This document shows, piece by piece, positions 23,934 through 34,773 of a stretch of 41,059 nt of DNA. The translations under genes were made by a program, and so were the position numbers. Source of the stretch: Alphaproteobacteria bacterium (lineage in GTDB: Bacteria; Pseudomonadota; Alphaproteobacteria; CACIAM-22H2); contig JAEULA010000110.1 in the NCBI GenBank assembly GCA_016793165.1, positions 1-41,059 on the forward strand, given 5' to 3'. Within the stretch, counting starts at the first letter, position 1. Each line of letters opens with the position of its first letter. The notes under the pieces are model-generated. The model saw nothing but the letters and a program-made list of their open reading frames with translations. It did not search any database and was not told the origin of the DNA.

Positions 23934-25321
23934 GCCCGCGGGCCTGCATTTTCTTGATTGCCGTCGCGATCACTGCGGCGGCCGGCGGATTCTGGGCGGG
24001 GACGAATCAGGCGCCGCTCTCTGCGGCGGCGCCGTCGCCGCCTGCGAGCGGCCCGGTCATCTACTTCCGCGACCCCGACGGCAAGCCGGCATATTCGGCG
24101 GAACCGAGGTCGACCGCCGATGGCCGCGCCTATGTCGCGGTCCGCGCGAGCGAGGACCTCAGCTTCGACGACGCGGCGGTGCCGTCCGCTTCGCCGCAAC
24201 GTCGAGTGCGCTACTACCGCAATCCGATGGGGCTGCCGGACGTCTCGGCGACGCCGAAGAAGGACTGGATGGGGATGGATTACATCCCCGTCTACGAGGA
24301 CGAGGCGGGCGACGATGGCGGCACGATCACGCTCAGCCCGGAACGCATCCAGCGCAGCGGCGTGCGTACCGAACGCGTCGAGCGACGCGTGCTCAGTCGT
24401 GCTCTCGTCGTTCCTGGGACGATCCGCATCGACGAGGCGCGCGTGCACGTCGTCGCGCTGCGCGCCGAGGGATTCGTCGAGGAGCTGTATGTCGCCCGGA
24501 CGGGGCAGTCGGTGACTGCCGGCGAGAAGCTGTTCCGCGCCTACATCCCGCAGCTGCAGCAGGCGCAGGTCGATCTGCTGCAGGTCCTCGGCGAACGGAA
24601 CCTCGGCACGGCCGAACAGCAGCGTCTCGTGCAGGGTGCCCAGCGCAAGCTGCGCAATCTCGGCGTTTCCGAGGGATTTATCCGCATAGTCGTCGAGTCC
24701 CGGAGCAACGTCCGGACCATCGACTGGCCGGCGCCGATGACCGGAACCGTCCTCGAGAAGCGCATTGTGGTCGGCCAGCGCGCGATGGCCGGGGATGAGC
24801 TCTACCGCATCGCCGATCTGAGCGAGGTCTGGGTGATCGCCGATGTTCCCGAGAGCGAGCTCGGCGCCGTGCGCGTGGGCGACCGCGCAAGCGTCGTCGT
24901 CCGTACCTATCCCGGCGAGAGCCGAGAGGCTCGGGTCGACCTCGTCTATCCGGAGCTGAAGGCGGAGACGCGCACCGCACGCATCCGGCTCGTCCTGCCC
25001 AATCGCGACGGGCGGCTGCGCGCGGAGATGTACGCGGACGTGACTCTGCGCGAGGGCGAAGCGGCCGCGCCCACGATCGCGGTCAGCGACGGCGCCGTGA
25101 TCGACAGCGGCCGGCACCAGATCGTGCTCGTGGCCCGAGGCGACGGCCGCTTCGAGCCGCGGCCGGTCAAGCTCGGCCGCCGCGGCGACGGGCATGTCGA
25201 GATCCTGGACGGCCTCGTCGAGGGCGTGGAGGTGGTCTCCGGCGCCACCTTCCTGATCGACGCCGAGAGCAACCTGCGCGCAGCACTCAGGGGGCTGTCG
25301 GCGCCGGAGACGCCGCGATGA
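23930..25321 (+). CDS. cusB: CusB-type periplasmic adaptor of a heavy-metal RND efflux pump
   Basis: The 463-residue adaptor connects the RND pump with an outer-membrane channel and hands Cu(I)/Ag(I) to it. After an N-terminal anchor come two tandem heavy-metal-binding-type segments. The first is worn down (about 44-72, YFRDPDGKPAYS). The second is complete (about 94-122, YYRNPMGLPD...WMGMDYIPVY), with Met residues typical of CusB-like proteins. Barrel-sandwich, hairpin (QLQQAQVDLLQVLGERN) and beta-barrel domains follow (WVIADVPESELGAV). It overlaps fixH upstream and cusA downstream by ATGA junctions, so the three genes form one unit. No CusC/TolC-type outer-membrane gene accompanies it. Confidence 0.92.
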   Translation: MSPRACIFLIAVAITAAAGGFWAGTNQAPLSAAAPSPPASGPVIYFRDPDGKPAYSAEPRSTADGRAYVAVRASEDLSFDDAAVPSASPQRRVRYYRNPMGLPDVSATPKKDWMGMDYIPVYEDEAGDDGGTITLSPERIQRSGVRTERVERRVLSRALVVPGTIRIDEARVHVVALRAEGFVEELYVARTGQSVTAGEKLFRAYIPQLQQAQVDLLQVLGERNLGTAEQQRLVQGAQRKLRNLGVSEGFIRIVVESRSNVRTIDWPAPMTGTVLEKRIVVGQRAMAGDELYRIADLSEVWVIADVPESELGAVRVGDRASVVVRTYPGESREARVDLVYPELKAETRTARIRLVLPNRDGRLRAEMYADVTLREGEAAAPTIAVSDGAVIDSGRHQIVLVARGDGRFEPRPVKLGRRGDGHVEILDGLVEGVEVVSGATFLIDAESNLRAALRGLSAPETPR

Positions 25322-28300
25322 TCGCCGCGATCATCGGCTGGTCGGCGCGCAATGTGCTGCTGGTCCTGGTCGGAACGGCCTTCGTCGTGCTCGCGGGCCT
25401 CCTCGCGGTGTCGCGAGTGCCTCTCGACGCGATCCCCGATCTCTCGGACACGCAGGTCATCGTCTACACCGAGTTCGCCGGCCAGGCGCCGCAGGTGGTC
25501 GAGGACCAGGTCACCTATCCGCTGACCACCGCGATGCTGACGGTGCCGCGCTCGAAGGCGGTGCGCGGATTCTCGTTCTTCGGCGTGTCGTTCGTCTATG
25601 TCGTGTTCGAGGACGGCACGGACATCTACTGGGCCCGCTCGCGCGTCCTCGAATATCTCAACGCGGCGTCGCGCCGGCTGCCGGCCGGCGTCTCGCCGAC
25701 GCTCGGCCCCGACGCCACCGGCCTGGGCTGGGTCTACCAATACGTCGTCACGGGCGCGCGACGCAGCCTCGCCGAGCTGCGCACGGTGCAGGACTTCGAG
25801 CTGCGCTTCGCCCTCGCCAAGGCCGAGGGTGTCGCCGAGGTCGCCGGCGTCGGCGGGTTCGTCAAGCAGTACAACGTGGTCGTCGATCCGCGCCGCTTGC
25901 GCGCGCTCGGCATCCCGATGGCGCGGCTGCGCGAGGCCTTGCGCGCAAGCAATCGCGACGTCGGCGGCCGCACCATCGAGCTGTCGGAGACCGAGTTCGT
26001 CATCCACGGTCGCGGCTATTTCAGATCGATCGCCGACATCGAGGCGGTGATGGTCAAGTCTGATCGCGGCGTGCCGGTGCTGCTGCGCGACGTCGCGCGC
26101 GTCGAGCTCGGGCCCGACGAGCGGCGCGGCCTGACCGAGCTGGACGGCGACGGCGAGGTGGTGAGCGGCATCGCCACTCAGCGCATCGGCGCCAATGCGC
26201 TGAGCGTGATCGAGAGCGTCAAGCGGCGACTCGCCGAGATCGCGCCCAGCCTCCCGGAGGGCGTCTCGGTCAAGCCGGTCTACGACCGCTCGGAGCTGAT
26301 CCACCGCGCGATCGACACGCTCAAGATCACGCTGATCGAGGAGAGCGTCATCGTGGCGCTCGTCTGCATCGTCTTCCTGATGCATGTGCGCAGCGCCCTG
26401 GTGGCGATCGTGACCCTGCCGGTCGGGATCCTGGCCTCCTTCGTCGCCATGCATCTGCTCGGCGTGTCGTCGAACATCATGAGCCTGGGCGGGATCGCGA
26501 TCGCGGTGGGCGCGATGATCGACGCCTCGATCGTGATGATCGAGAACGCGCACAAGCATCTCGAGCGCGCCGGACCCGGGGCCTCGCGCGTCGACATCCT
26601 GGTCGCAGCCGCGAGCGAGGTCGGGCCGGCGCTGTTCTTCGGGCTGCTGGTGATCACGGTCTCGTTCCTGCCGATCTTCGCGCTCGAATCGCAGGAAGGC
26701 CGGCTGTTCGGGCCGCTCGCCTTCACCAAGACAGCCGCGATGGCGGCCGCCGCGATGCTGTCGATCACCCTGGTGCCGGCGCTGATGACGGTCTTCGTGC
26801 GCGGCCGAATCGTTGCGGAACGGCGCAATCCCCTCAATCGCCTGCTGATCGCGATCTACCGGCCGATCATCCGCCTGGTCCTCCGCTTCAAGCTGGCGAC
26901 CGTCGTGCTCGCGCTGGCCGCGGTGGCGGCGAGCTGGTGGCCGGCATCGCGGCTCGGCAGCGAGTTCATGCCGACGCTCAACGAAGGCACGCTGTTCTAC
27001 ATGCCGACGACCCTGCCGGGCGTGTCGATCACCAAGGCGGCGGAGCTCGTCCAGACCCAGAACCGCATCATCAAGTCATTCCCGGAAGTGGGCTCGGTCT
27101 GGGGCAAGGTCGGCCGCGCCGCGACCGCGACCGATCCGGCGCCGACCGAGATGTTCGAGACGGTGATCAACCTCAAGCCCGAGGCCGAGTGGCGCAAGGG
27201 CATGACAGTCGACCGGCTGATCGCCGAGATGGACCGTTCGCTGCAGTTCCCGGGCGTGGCGAATGCGTGGACGATGCCGATCCGCGCGCGCATCGACATG
27301 CTGTCGACGGGTATCCGCACGCCGATCGGCATCAAGGTGTTCGGGCGCGATCTCGCCGAGCTGGAGCGTCTCGCCCGCCGGATCGAGGCGGCCGTGCGCA
27401 CGGTGCCTGGTACGTCGAGCGCCTATGCCGAGCGCGTGATCGGAGGCTACTACCTGACGATCGAGCCGGACCGCGCGCAGCTGGCTCGCTACGGGCTCGG
27501 CGTCGGCGATGTCCAGGACGTCATCGCGATGGCGCTCGGCGCCGAGCCGGTGACGTCGACCGTGGAAGGGCGCGAGCGCTACGCGGTCACGCTGCGCTAT
27601 CCGCGCGACCTGCGCAGCGATCCCGATGCGATCGCGCGCGACGTCGTGGTGCCGATGCCGGACGGCGGCGCCGTGCCGCTGGGCGCGGTGGCGCGGATCG
27701 CGCGCGAGCAGGGTCCGGTGACGATCCGGACCGAGAACGCCCAGCTCGCCGTCTACATCTTCATCGACATCCGCGACCGCGACATCGGCGGCTACGTTGC
27801 CGACGCCAAAGCCGCGGTCGCGCGGTCGGTGAGCCTGCCCGCGGGATACTCGATCGCGTGGAGCGGGCAGTTCGAGTATCTCGAGCGCGCCAAGGCGCGA
27901 CTGGCGATCGTCGTGCCCGTCACGCTCCTGGTCATTTTCCTGCTGCTCTATCTGAGCTTCCGGCGCCTGGGCGAGACGCTCATCGTCATGCTGTCGCTGC
28001 CCTTCGCCCTGGTCGGCGGGCTGTGGCTGATCGCGCATCTCAGCTTCAACATGAGCGTCGCGGTCGCGGTCGGCTTCATCGCCCTCGCCGGCGTCGCGGC
28101 GGAGACCGGCGTCGTGATGCTGATTTACCTGGATCAGGCGCTGGCACGGCAGCGGGCGGACGCCGTGGCCGCCGGCCGCGCGCTCACGCGTGCGGATCTT
28201 CACGCCGCGATCATGCACGGCGCCGTCGAGCGCGTCCGGCCCAAGATCATGACCGTCGTCGCCATCACCGCCGGGCTGCTGCCGATCCTGTGGAGCACGG

Positions 28301-28431
28301 GCACCGGCTCGGAAATCATGCGCCGCATCGCCGTGCCCATGATCGGCGGCATGGCGTCGTCGACTGTGCTCACACTGGTCGTCATTCCCGCCATCTACGC
28401 CCTGGTGAAGCAGCGGGGCTTGAAGATGTAA
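25318..28431 (+). CDS. cusA: CusA-type heavy-metal RND efflux pump
   Basis: This is a 1037-residue proton-driven inner-membrane transporter of the HME subgroup of RND pumps (CusA/CzcA/SilA), of full family length. Clear landmarks are the N-terminal VPLDAIPDLSDTQVIVYTEF, the porter segment GLGWVYQYVV, the TM4 acidic motif AVGAMIDASIVMIENAHKH, and the C-terminal GFIALAGVAAETGVVMLIYLD and GLLPILWSTGTGSEIMRRIA blocks. The presence of CusB-type metal segments in the partner points to Cu(I)/Ag(I) instead of Co/Zn/Cd, but substrate choice between CusA and CzcA is inferred. The last gene of its operon, it faces the copA ATPase operon across a large inverted repeat. Confidence 0.94.
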   Translation: MIAAIIGWSARNVLLVLVGTAFVVLAGLLAVSRVPLDAIPDLSDTQVIVYTEFAGQAPQVVEDQVTYPLTTAMLTVPRSKAVRGFSFFGVSFVYVVFEDGTDIYWARSRVLEYLNAASRRLPAGVSPTLGPDATGLGWVYQYVVTGARRSLAELRTVQDFELRFALAKAEGVAEVAGVGGFVKQYNVVVDPRRLRALGIPMARLREALRASNRDVGGRTIELSETEFVIHGRGYFRSIADIEAVMVKSDRGVPVLLRDVARVELGPDERRGLTELDGDGEVVSGIATQRIGANALSVIESVKRRLAEIAPSLPEGVSVKPVYDRSELIHRAIDTLKITLIEESVIVALVCIVFLMHVRSALVAIVTLPVGILASFVAMHLLGVSSNIMSLGGIAIAVGAMIDASIVMIENAHKHLERAGPGASRVDILVAAASEVGPALFFGLLVITVSFLPIFALESQEGRLFGPLAFTKTAAMAAAAMLSITLVPALMTVFVRGRIVAERRNPLNRLLIAIYRPIIRLVLRFKLATVVLALAAVAASWWPASRLGSEFMPTLNEGTLFYMPTTLPGVSITKAAELVQTQNRIIKSFPEVGSVWGKVGRAATATDPAPTEMFETVINLKPEAEWRKGMTVDRLIAEMDRSLQFPGVANAWTMPIRARIDMLSTGIRTPIGIKVFGRDLAELERLARRIEAAVRTVPGTSSAYAERVIGGYYLTIEPDRAQLARYGLGVGDVQDVIAMALGAEPVTSTVEGRERYAVTLRYPRDLRSDPDAIARDVVVPMPDGGAVPLGAVARIAREQGPVTIRTENAQLAVYIFIDIRDRDIGGYVADAKAAVARSVSLPAGYSIAWSGQFEYLERAKARLAIVVPVTLLVIFLLLYLSFRRLGETLIVMLSLPFALVGGLWLIAHLSFNMSVAVAVGFIALAGVAAETGVVMLIYLDQALARQRADAVAAGRALTRADLHAAIMHGAVERVRPKIMTVVAITAGLLPILWSTGTGSEIMRRIAVPMIGGMASSTVLTLVVIPAIYALVKQRGLKM

Positions 28432-28447
28432 GCTTATACATCTCTGG

Positions 28448-28466
28448 TCCAGCGCGCCGCGCTGGA
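28448..28466. repeat. Short near-perfect palindrome after cusA
   Basis: TCCAGCGCG and CGCGCTGGA form 9-base perfect arms around one central base, 17 bases after the cusA stop. It could act as a weak terminator hairpin or protein-binding site. No T-tract follows. Confidence 0.5.
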
Positions 28467-28511
28467 ACACGCTGGTGATTCAATCGCAGCGGTCCCGGCC
28501 GCGGCGCCTAT

Positions 28512-28601
28512 GGAATGAAGAGGCTTCTGTGAGGTCCCGCGCCGCGCGCAGCCGCGTCAGTGCGCTTGCGACGCGGGATCTCACAGAAGCCTCTTCATTC
28601 C
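28512..28601. terminator. 29-bp-arm inverted repeat between convergent cusA and copA operons
   Basis: The arms 28512-28540 and 28573-28601 are reverse complements with one mismatch (28 of 29), separated by a 32-base GC-rich loop. The left arm begins GGAATGAAGAGGCTTCTG. It lies 80 bases after the cusA stop and 83 bases after the copA ATPase stop on the other strand, so a bidirectional terminator is the simplest reading. The plus-strand flank after the arm is only moderately T-rich (CCCTATTCTTGATTCTT). The arms are far longer than usual for a terminator; a small inverted-repeat element or a structured 3' RNA is an alternative. Confidence 0.6.
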
Positions 28602-28684
28602 CCTATTCTTGATTCTTGCCGAACGACGAGGTCGGTCGCGGGCGGCTTGACTTCAGCGAGACTCACACGCGAGCGCCGTCTTGC

Positions 28685-30807
<2,123 letters not shown>

Positions 30808-30811
<4 letters not shown>

Positions 30812-31056
30812 TTCTGCTCTCGGCGCGATCGATCGACAGGCGGCGAGCGCTCATCGTGACGATCATGCCCGTGCCCCTGTCCGTGATGCATGAACAGGTG
30901 CATCAGCGGGCAGGCGAGCAGGAGCAGATAGGGCAAGGCGCCCAGCACGTGACCGTATTGCTCGCGCAGCAGATAGAAGGCGCCGACGAGGACGAAGCCG
31001 ATCACCGCAATGCCGGTGGGCATGCGCCACGCGGGGCGCTCGAGATCGCCGTTCAC
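30808..31056 (-). CDS. DUF2933 small membrane protein
   Basis: The 82-residue product has two membrane segments (about 13-30 and 37-53). The second ends in CPLMHLFMHHGQGHGHDRH, a Cys/Met/His-rich cytoplasmic or periplasmic tail that could bind metal. This CPLMH...FMHHGHGxHxH pattern is the DUF2933 family commonly found next to copper ATPases. Its stop overlaps the copA ATG, so it is translationally coupled with the pump and may hand metal to it (inference). Confidence 0.82.
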
Positions 31057-31092
31057 GTCACCGCCCGCGCGCGCCGACCTCTGGCACGGCGA

Positions 31093-31800
31093 TCATTGTG
31101 TTGCGCCTCGCCCCATCGCGCCGCCCATCATCGGCATGCCGCCCATCATCGGCATGTTCCCCATCGGCATCAGCCCGAGATGAGGCGGCAGCAGCTGATC
31201 GGCGGTCGCCTTCTGCTCGTCGCTCAGCGAGGCGTGGAGATGGGACAGCGCCGTCTTGATCTCGCGCATACCCTCGAGCCGCGCGCTGAACCATTGCTCC
31301 TGCGATTCGAATCGCTGCGGCAGCGTCGGCGGCGTGTCGCCCGCGCGCTGGCGGGTGGCCGCGGGCAGGTCTCCGAGCTTGCGCGCATTGTCGCGCAGCG
31401 CCTGCGCCAGGTGATTCCAGTGCGCGGCCTGCGCATCGGTGATCTTCAGCTCGGCACGCAGGAAGGCGAGGCGACCCTCGATCCGGTCGCCCATCGCCCC
31501 GCCGGGCATCGCCATGTCGGCTTGGGACATCGCCTGCCGTCGCATCATCCCCATCATCATGTCGCCGTGCATCATCATCATGCTGCCGCCCTGCATCATC
31601 ATGCCGGACCCGCCGCCGGTCGCCTGCGTTGGCGCTCCGCCAGGCGCCGCCTGCGTCTGCGCCGGCGTCGCGCTGCCGCCGGGATGGTGCTGGCTATGCT
31701 GGTCGGATGTCTGAGCCCACGCCGCCGCAGCCAAGGTCAGCGAGGCGGAGACGACGAACGCCGCCGAAGGGCGTGCGCATCTGGATCTGTGTGCGCTCAT
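31093..31800 (-). CDS. Second Met/His-rich periplasmic LTXXQ (Spy/CpxP-like) protein
   Basis: The 235-residue product has a signal peptide (to about AAAWAQ), a His pair region (DQHSQHHPGG), a Met-rich segment (GMMMQGGSMMMMHGDMMMG) and a helical domain with LTXXQ-type motifs ITDAQ (ELKITDAQAAHWNHL) and LSDEQ. It ends in a further Met-rich tail (MPMGNMPMMGGMPMMG). The start is the ATG at 31800 with AAAGGAG upstream; the open frame continues into the upstream gene but has no ribosome site there. It overlaps the stop of the 73-residue membrane protein. Same architecture as the protein at 18361-19119 but diverged in the Met region. Likely a periplasmic copper sponge or chaperone. Confidence 0.87.
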   Translation of the reverse strand: MSAHRSRCARPSAAFVVSASLTLAAAAWAQTSDQHSQHHPGGSATPAQTQAAPGGAPTQATGGGSGMMMQGGSMMMMHGDMMMGMMRRQAMSQADMAMPGGAMGDRIEGRLAFLRAELKITDAQAAHWNHLAQALRDNARKLGDLPAATRQRAGDTPPTLPQRFESQEQWFSARLEGMREIKTALSHLHASLSDEQKATADQLLPPHLGLMPMGNMPMMGGMPMMGGAMGRGATQ

Positions 31801-32018
31801 GGTTCGCGACTCCTTTCCGTTGAATGACGTGAGGCCGTGCTGCTGTTGCGCCGCTCGGCGCTGGCGATCATCGCCGCGAGGGCGATGAAGCCAATCGCGC
31901 CGGCTCCCCAGACCAGCGTGCTGCCGGGCATGTGAAACGCCGGCACGAAGGCGTAGAGCGCGGCGAGCGCGAGCCACACCGCGCCGACGACGCCGATCAG
32001 CCAAGCGTCCGTGCTCAT
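31797..32018 (-). CDS. Small two-helix membrane protein in the oxidase-like operon
   Basis: The 73-residue product has two hydrophobic segments (about 6-27 and 32-53: WLIGVVGAVWLALAALYAFV and TLVWGAGAIGFIALAAMIAS) and a Ser/Arg-rich tail. I do not recognise a named family. It lies 12 bases after the oxidase subunit I gene, and its stop overlaps the start of the Met-rich protein. Size and position suggest a small accessory subunit of the oxidase-like complex, comparable to the tiny subunits of ba3- and cbb3-type oxidases (inference). Confidence 0.65.
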   Translation of the reverse strand: MSTDAWLIGVVGAVWLALAALYAFVPAFHMPGSTLVWGAGAIGFIALAAMIASAERRNSSTASRHSTERSREP

Positions 32019-32030
32019 CCCCGGGTCTCC

Positions 32031-33695
32031 CTAGTGCGAGCCTGCCGCGCTGCCGACGACCGGCAGTGCGCGCAGGACGGTGAAGGCGAGGATTGTCAAT
32101 GCGTACATCGCGAGGACCAACGTGGCGACCGAGAGCGGCGCAGTCCATGCGGCGTGACGAATCGCCGCGCGGCGCGGGACGGCGAGGTCGATCGCCGCGG
32201 AGTCGCCGGGCTCGGCCGTGCGACCGCGCGGGATGAGCGTTGCGGCAAGTGCAGCCACGTAGACGAGCAAGCAGAGCGCCATCACGCTCGCGCCGAAGCC
32301 GATGATCGCGGATAGCGAGGCCCAGGCCGCGGGAGCCGAACCGTCATAGCCGGCATCGAGGACGCGGCGCGGCATGCCGAGCAGTCCGGCGGTCATGCCG
32401 GCCCCGCCGAACAGCACCAGCCCCGCGGTCAGCGGGTACGGCAGCAGCGCCAGCAGGCGGCGCGCGGCAAGCGCCTGCCCGGTGAGCGCAGGGATCATCC
32501 GCGTCAGCGCCGCGAGCAAGGTCAGCGACACAGTACCGATGGTCAGGAAGTGGAAATAGCCGGGCACGAAGAAGGTGTCGCTGAGCAGTTGGGCCAGGCG
32601 CTCCTGGATCAGCACGAAGGCGAGCGCGCCGCCGAGCGCGAGATTGACCACCGCCATGCCGATCGCCGCGATCGCCGGCTCACGCCACGGCAATACCCGC
32701 AGCCAACCGAAGGCGCCGCGTGCACCTCGCGCGCGGGCCTGTGCCTCCAGCGAGATCACGATGACGAGGAACACCGCCACGGTCGGGAGGCTGATGAAAA
32801 GCGACAGCAGCGAGCCCAGTGCCCGCACGATCGGCGCAAGGGCGGGCTCGAGGAACATGTGGTAGAGCGAGGTCGGCGGCACGACGACGAGATAAAGCGT
32901 GAAGATCGCCTTCGAGAATCGCTCGCCGAAGATCGAGCCGACACCGGTCGCCTCGCGGATCAGCGCATACCAGACGAGCACGGTGCCCATCAGCGGCAAG
33001 TAGTGCAGATTGTGGAACAGCAGATGCCAGCCGGTGGAATGGTCGGCCGGCATGTCGCGCCAGCCGAAGCTCCACAGCGCCGCGGGCAGGAAGGCGTTGA
33101 TGGTCGCGACGCCGCTGACTCCGACCAAGCCGGCCCAGGCGACCGCACCGAATCCGAGAGTCGACCACTCCTTCTCGCCCTCGCGCTTGCCGGCGAGCGC
33201 GGTCGCGATGGTGACGGCGGCGAGGACGAACAGCCCCGCGGCCAGCAGCAGATAGCCGAGATAAATGGCCGCGGCAGGCGCGCGCTCGTCGCCGACCAGC
33301 TCGGGCGGCGCGTCGTACAGCAGCGGCGTGCCAACCCACGCGCCGAGTTGGCTCGCGCCGAAGCCAGCGATCATCAGCGCGAGGCCGATCCAGGCAAGGG
33401 CTGGCAGTGCGAGCCGCGGTGCCGCGCGCGTATGGATCGCTGTGAAGGCTAGGAGCACCGCCATCTGCGCGAAGTAGAGCCAGTAGAAGAAGACGGTGAC
33501 GCCATGCAGCGTCATCATCCGATAGCCGGTGTCCGGCGCGACATCGACGACGCCGGCGCGCACCAGTGCCGTGAGCGCGCCGAAGACCACGCCGGCGGCG
33601 AGCGCCGCCAACGCGGCGACGATCATCGAAAGGAGCAGTGCGCGATCGCCGGCGGGAAGAACGCGCAATCCATTGGCGAGGCTGGTCGCGGCCAT
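32031..33695 (-). CDS. Atypical B-family heme-copper oxidase subunit I with altered active-site ligands
   Basis: The 554-residue protein has 12 or more membrane helices and aligns by eye with ba3-type subunit I over helices II to XI. It keeps the low-spin heme ligands His64 (MTLHGVTVF) and His382 (GYFHF), the CuB-type His228 and cross-link Tyr232 (HNLHY where HPIVY is usual) and His279. Two positions differ: the first His of the helix VII pair is Tyr278 (PPTSLYHMF), and the proximal high-spin heme ligand is Tyr380 (VPGYFHF instead of VPGHFH). Codons TAC and TAT confirm both. It lies seven bases after its CuA partner. It may be an unusual oxidase, a reductase of another substrate, or a pure electron-transfer protein; oxygen reduction is doubtful. 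Confidence 0.85.
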   Translation of the reverse strand: MAATSLANGLRVLPAGDRALLLSMIVAALAALAAGVVFGALTALVRAGVVDVAPDTGYRMMTLHGVTVFFYWLYFAQMAVLLAFTAIHTRAAPRLALPALAWIGLALMIAGFGASQLGAWVGTPLLYDAPPELVGDERAPAAAIYLGYLLLAAGLFVLAAVTIATALAGKREGEKEWSTLGFGAVAWAGLVGVSGVATINAFLPAALWSFGWRDMPADHSTGWHLLFHNLHYLPLMGTVLVWYALIREATGVGSIFGERFSKAIFTLYLVVVPPTSLYHMFLEPALAPIVRALGSLLSLFISLPTVAVFLVIVISLEAQARARGARGAFGWLRVLPWREPAIAAIGMAVVNLALGGALAFVLIQERLAQLLSDTFFVPGYFHFLTIGTVSLTLLAALTRMIPALTGQALAARRLLALLPYPLTAGLVLFGGAGMTAGLLGMPRRVLDAGYDGSAPAAWASLSAIIGFGASVMALCLLVYVAALAATLIPRGRTAEPGDSAAIDLAVPRRAAIRHAAWTAPLSVATLVLAMYALTILAFTVLRALPVVGSAAGSH

Positions 33696-33702
33696 CGGCG
33701 CC

Positions 33703-34365
33703 TCAGCTGACGATGATCCGACCGCTCATGCGGTCGTGGCCGATGCCGCAATAGATCGTGCAATAGACGACGTACTCGCCCGACCGGGCGAAGCTGAGCT
33801 CCTGCTCGACCAGTGCGCCCTGGCGCAGCCGGATGATCCGGCTGCCGCGGCCGAGCTGGATCGAGGCGCCATGGCTGGCGTCGATCGCCATCATGCGCAA
33901 CCGGTAGGTCGTGCCCATGCGCAGTCGCAGCGTGTCCGGCTCGAACAGCCATTTCCTGGCGCGCAGGTAGATCGCGTTCTCGGCCGCGTCGGCAATCGCA
34001 GGAGATGCCGGCGTCGACGCGCCATGGCCGGCATGCGAGTCCCCCAGATGGTCGGCGGCGGGGCGGCTGTCCGAATCGACACGCACGCTGCCATCAGGCT
34101 GGCGGTAACGCGCGATGAACGCGTCGGTTGCGGTCTCGAACTCGGAGACGGACCATCCTCCTCTCGCAGCGCCGTGCCCGCCATGCTCTATCGGTGCTGG
34201 TGAGGACCCCGCGGCGTTACCGTGACCGCCATGGGAGAAACCAAACGGAGTCGCGCCGTAAACGCCCCATAGCGCGTACAGACTCAGAGTCCCCAAGCTG
34301 GCGGCCGCAACGAACCCTCGACGCGACGTCAGCGCCGAGCGCGCGCGATCACGTTCATCATCCAT
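33703..34365 (-). CDS. CuA-containing subunit II-like protein
   Basis: The 220-residue protein has a basic N-terminus and membrane anchor (SRRGFVAAASLGTLSLYALWGVYG), a His/Gly-rich linker (HGGHGNAAG, EHGGHGAARGG, DSHAGHG) and a C-terminal cupredoxin domain. The dinuclear CuA ligands are all there: His165 (DASHGAS), then C202-TIY-C206-GIG-H210-DR-M213. It should accept electrons from a periplasmic donor and pass them to subunit I. It is the first gene of the minus-strand operon that ends with the CopA ATPase. The His-rich linker is unusual for subunit II and may bind copper. Sco and PCuAC, the usual CuA assembly factors, are encoded at 1569-2661. Confidence 0.88.
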   Translation of the reverse strand: MDDERDRARSALTSRRGFVAAASLGTLSLYALWGVYGATPFGFSHGGHGNAAGSSPAPIEHGGHGAARGGWSVSEFETATDAFIARYRQPDGSVRVDSDSRPAADHLGDSHAGHGASTPASPAIADAAENAIYLRARKWLFEPDTLRLRMGTTYRLRMMAIDASHGASIQLGRGSRIIRLRQGALVEQELSFARSGEYVVYCTIYCGIGHDRMSGRIIVS

Positions 34366-34773
34366 TTCCGGTCCCTAACCGATCCGCGATCATCGAACGG
34401 CAGCGGATCACGTCGATCCGACCCGGATCATCAATTCGACTGCGCATGCCAAGATGATCGCCCTCTCGGCCCGTTGAGAGTGTGACGAAGCATTGCTCAA
34501 CGTGACCTGATGCTCCGTTCGCGACGGGGTCTTGTCGTGAACCGAATGCGGTCCTCACAGGAGTGCAATCGAGCGATCCTGTTGCGATTCAAAGGATTTC
34601 CGGACCGCAGCGCGGGAAGTGGTGCAACGCGCTTTGGCAGCTGGTTCGCCGGCTCCGATCCGAGCGACGAACTGTCGCAGTCGAGAAGGGCGATTGACCC
34701 GATGCTGCTGCTGATTTCACTGAGCGACGCCAATCTGCGCGGGTGACGTCGTGATAGTGGTCTTTCTCTGGCG
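34366..34773. other. Gene-free stretch between the oxidase-like operon and the integrase
   Basis: About 400 bases with short open frames on both strands (for example 34510-34746 plus and 34497-34733 minus) that lack ribosome sites and recognisable domains. It should hold the promoter of the minus-strand operon starting at 34365; I see no convincing promoter boxes or operator. Confidence 0.45.

Noticed and set aside
24946..28470. Long minus-strand frames opposite cusB and cusA (24946-26559, 27076-28470)
   Set aside because: Antisense to full-length, overlapping efflux genes; Arg/Asp/His-rich low-information sequence and no ribosome sites.
34497..34746. Short frames on both strands in the gap before the integrase
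   Set aside because: No ribosome site, signal, domain or codon pattern distinguishes either one.
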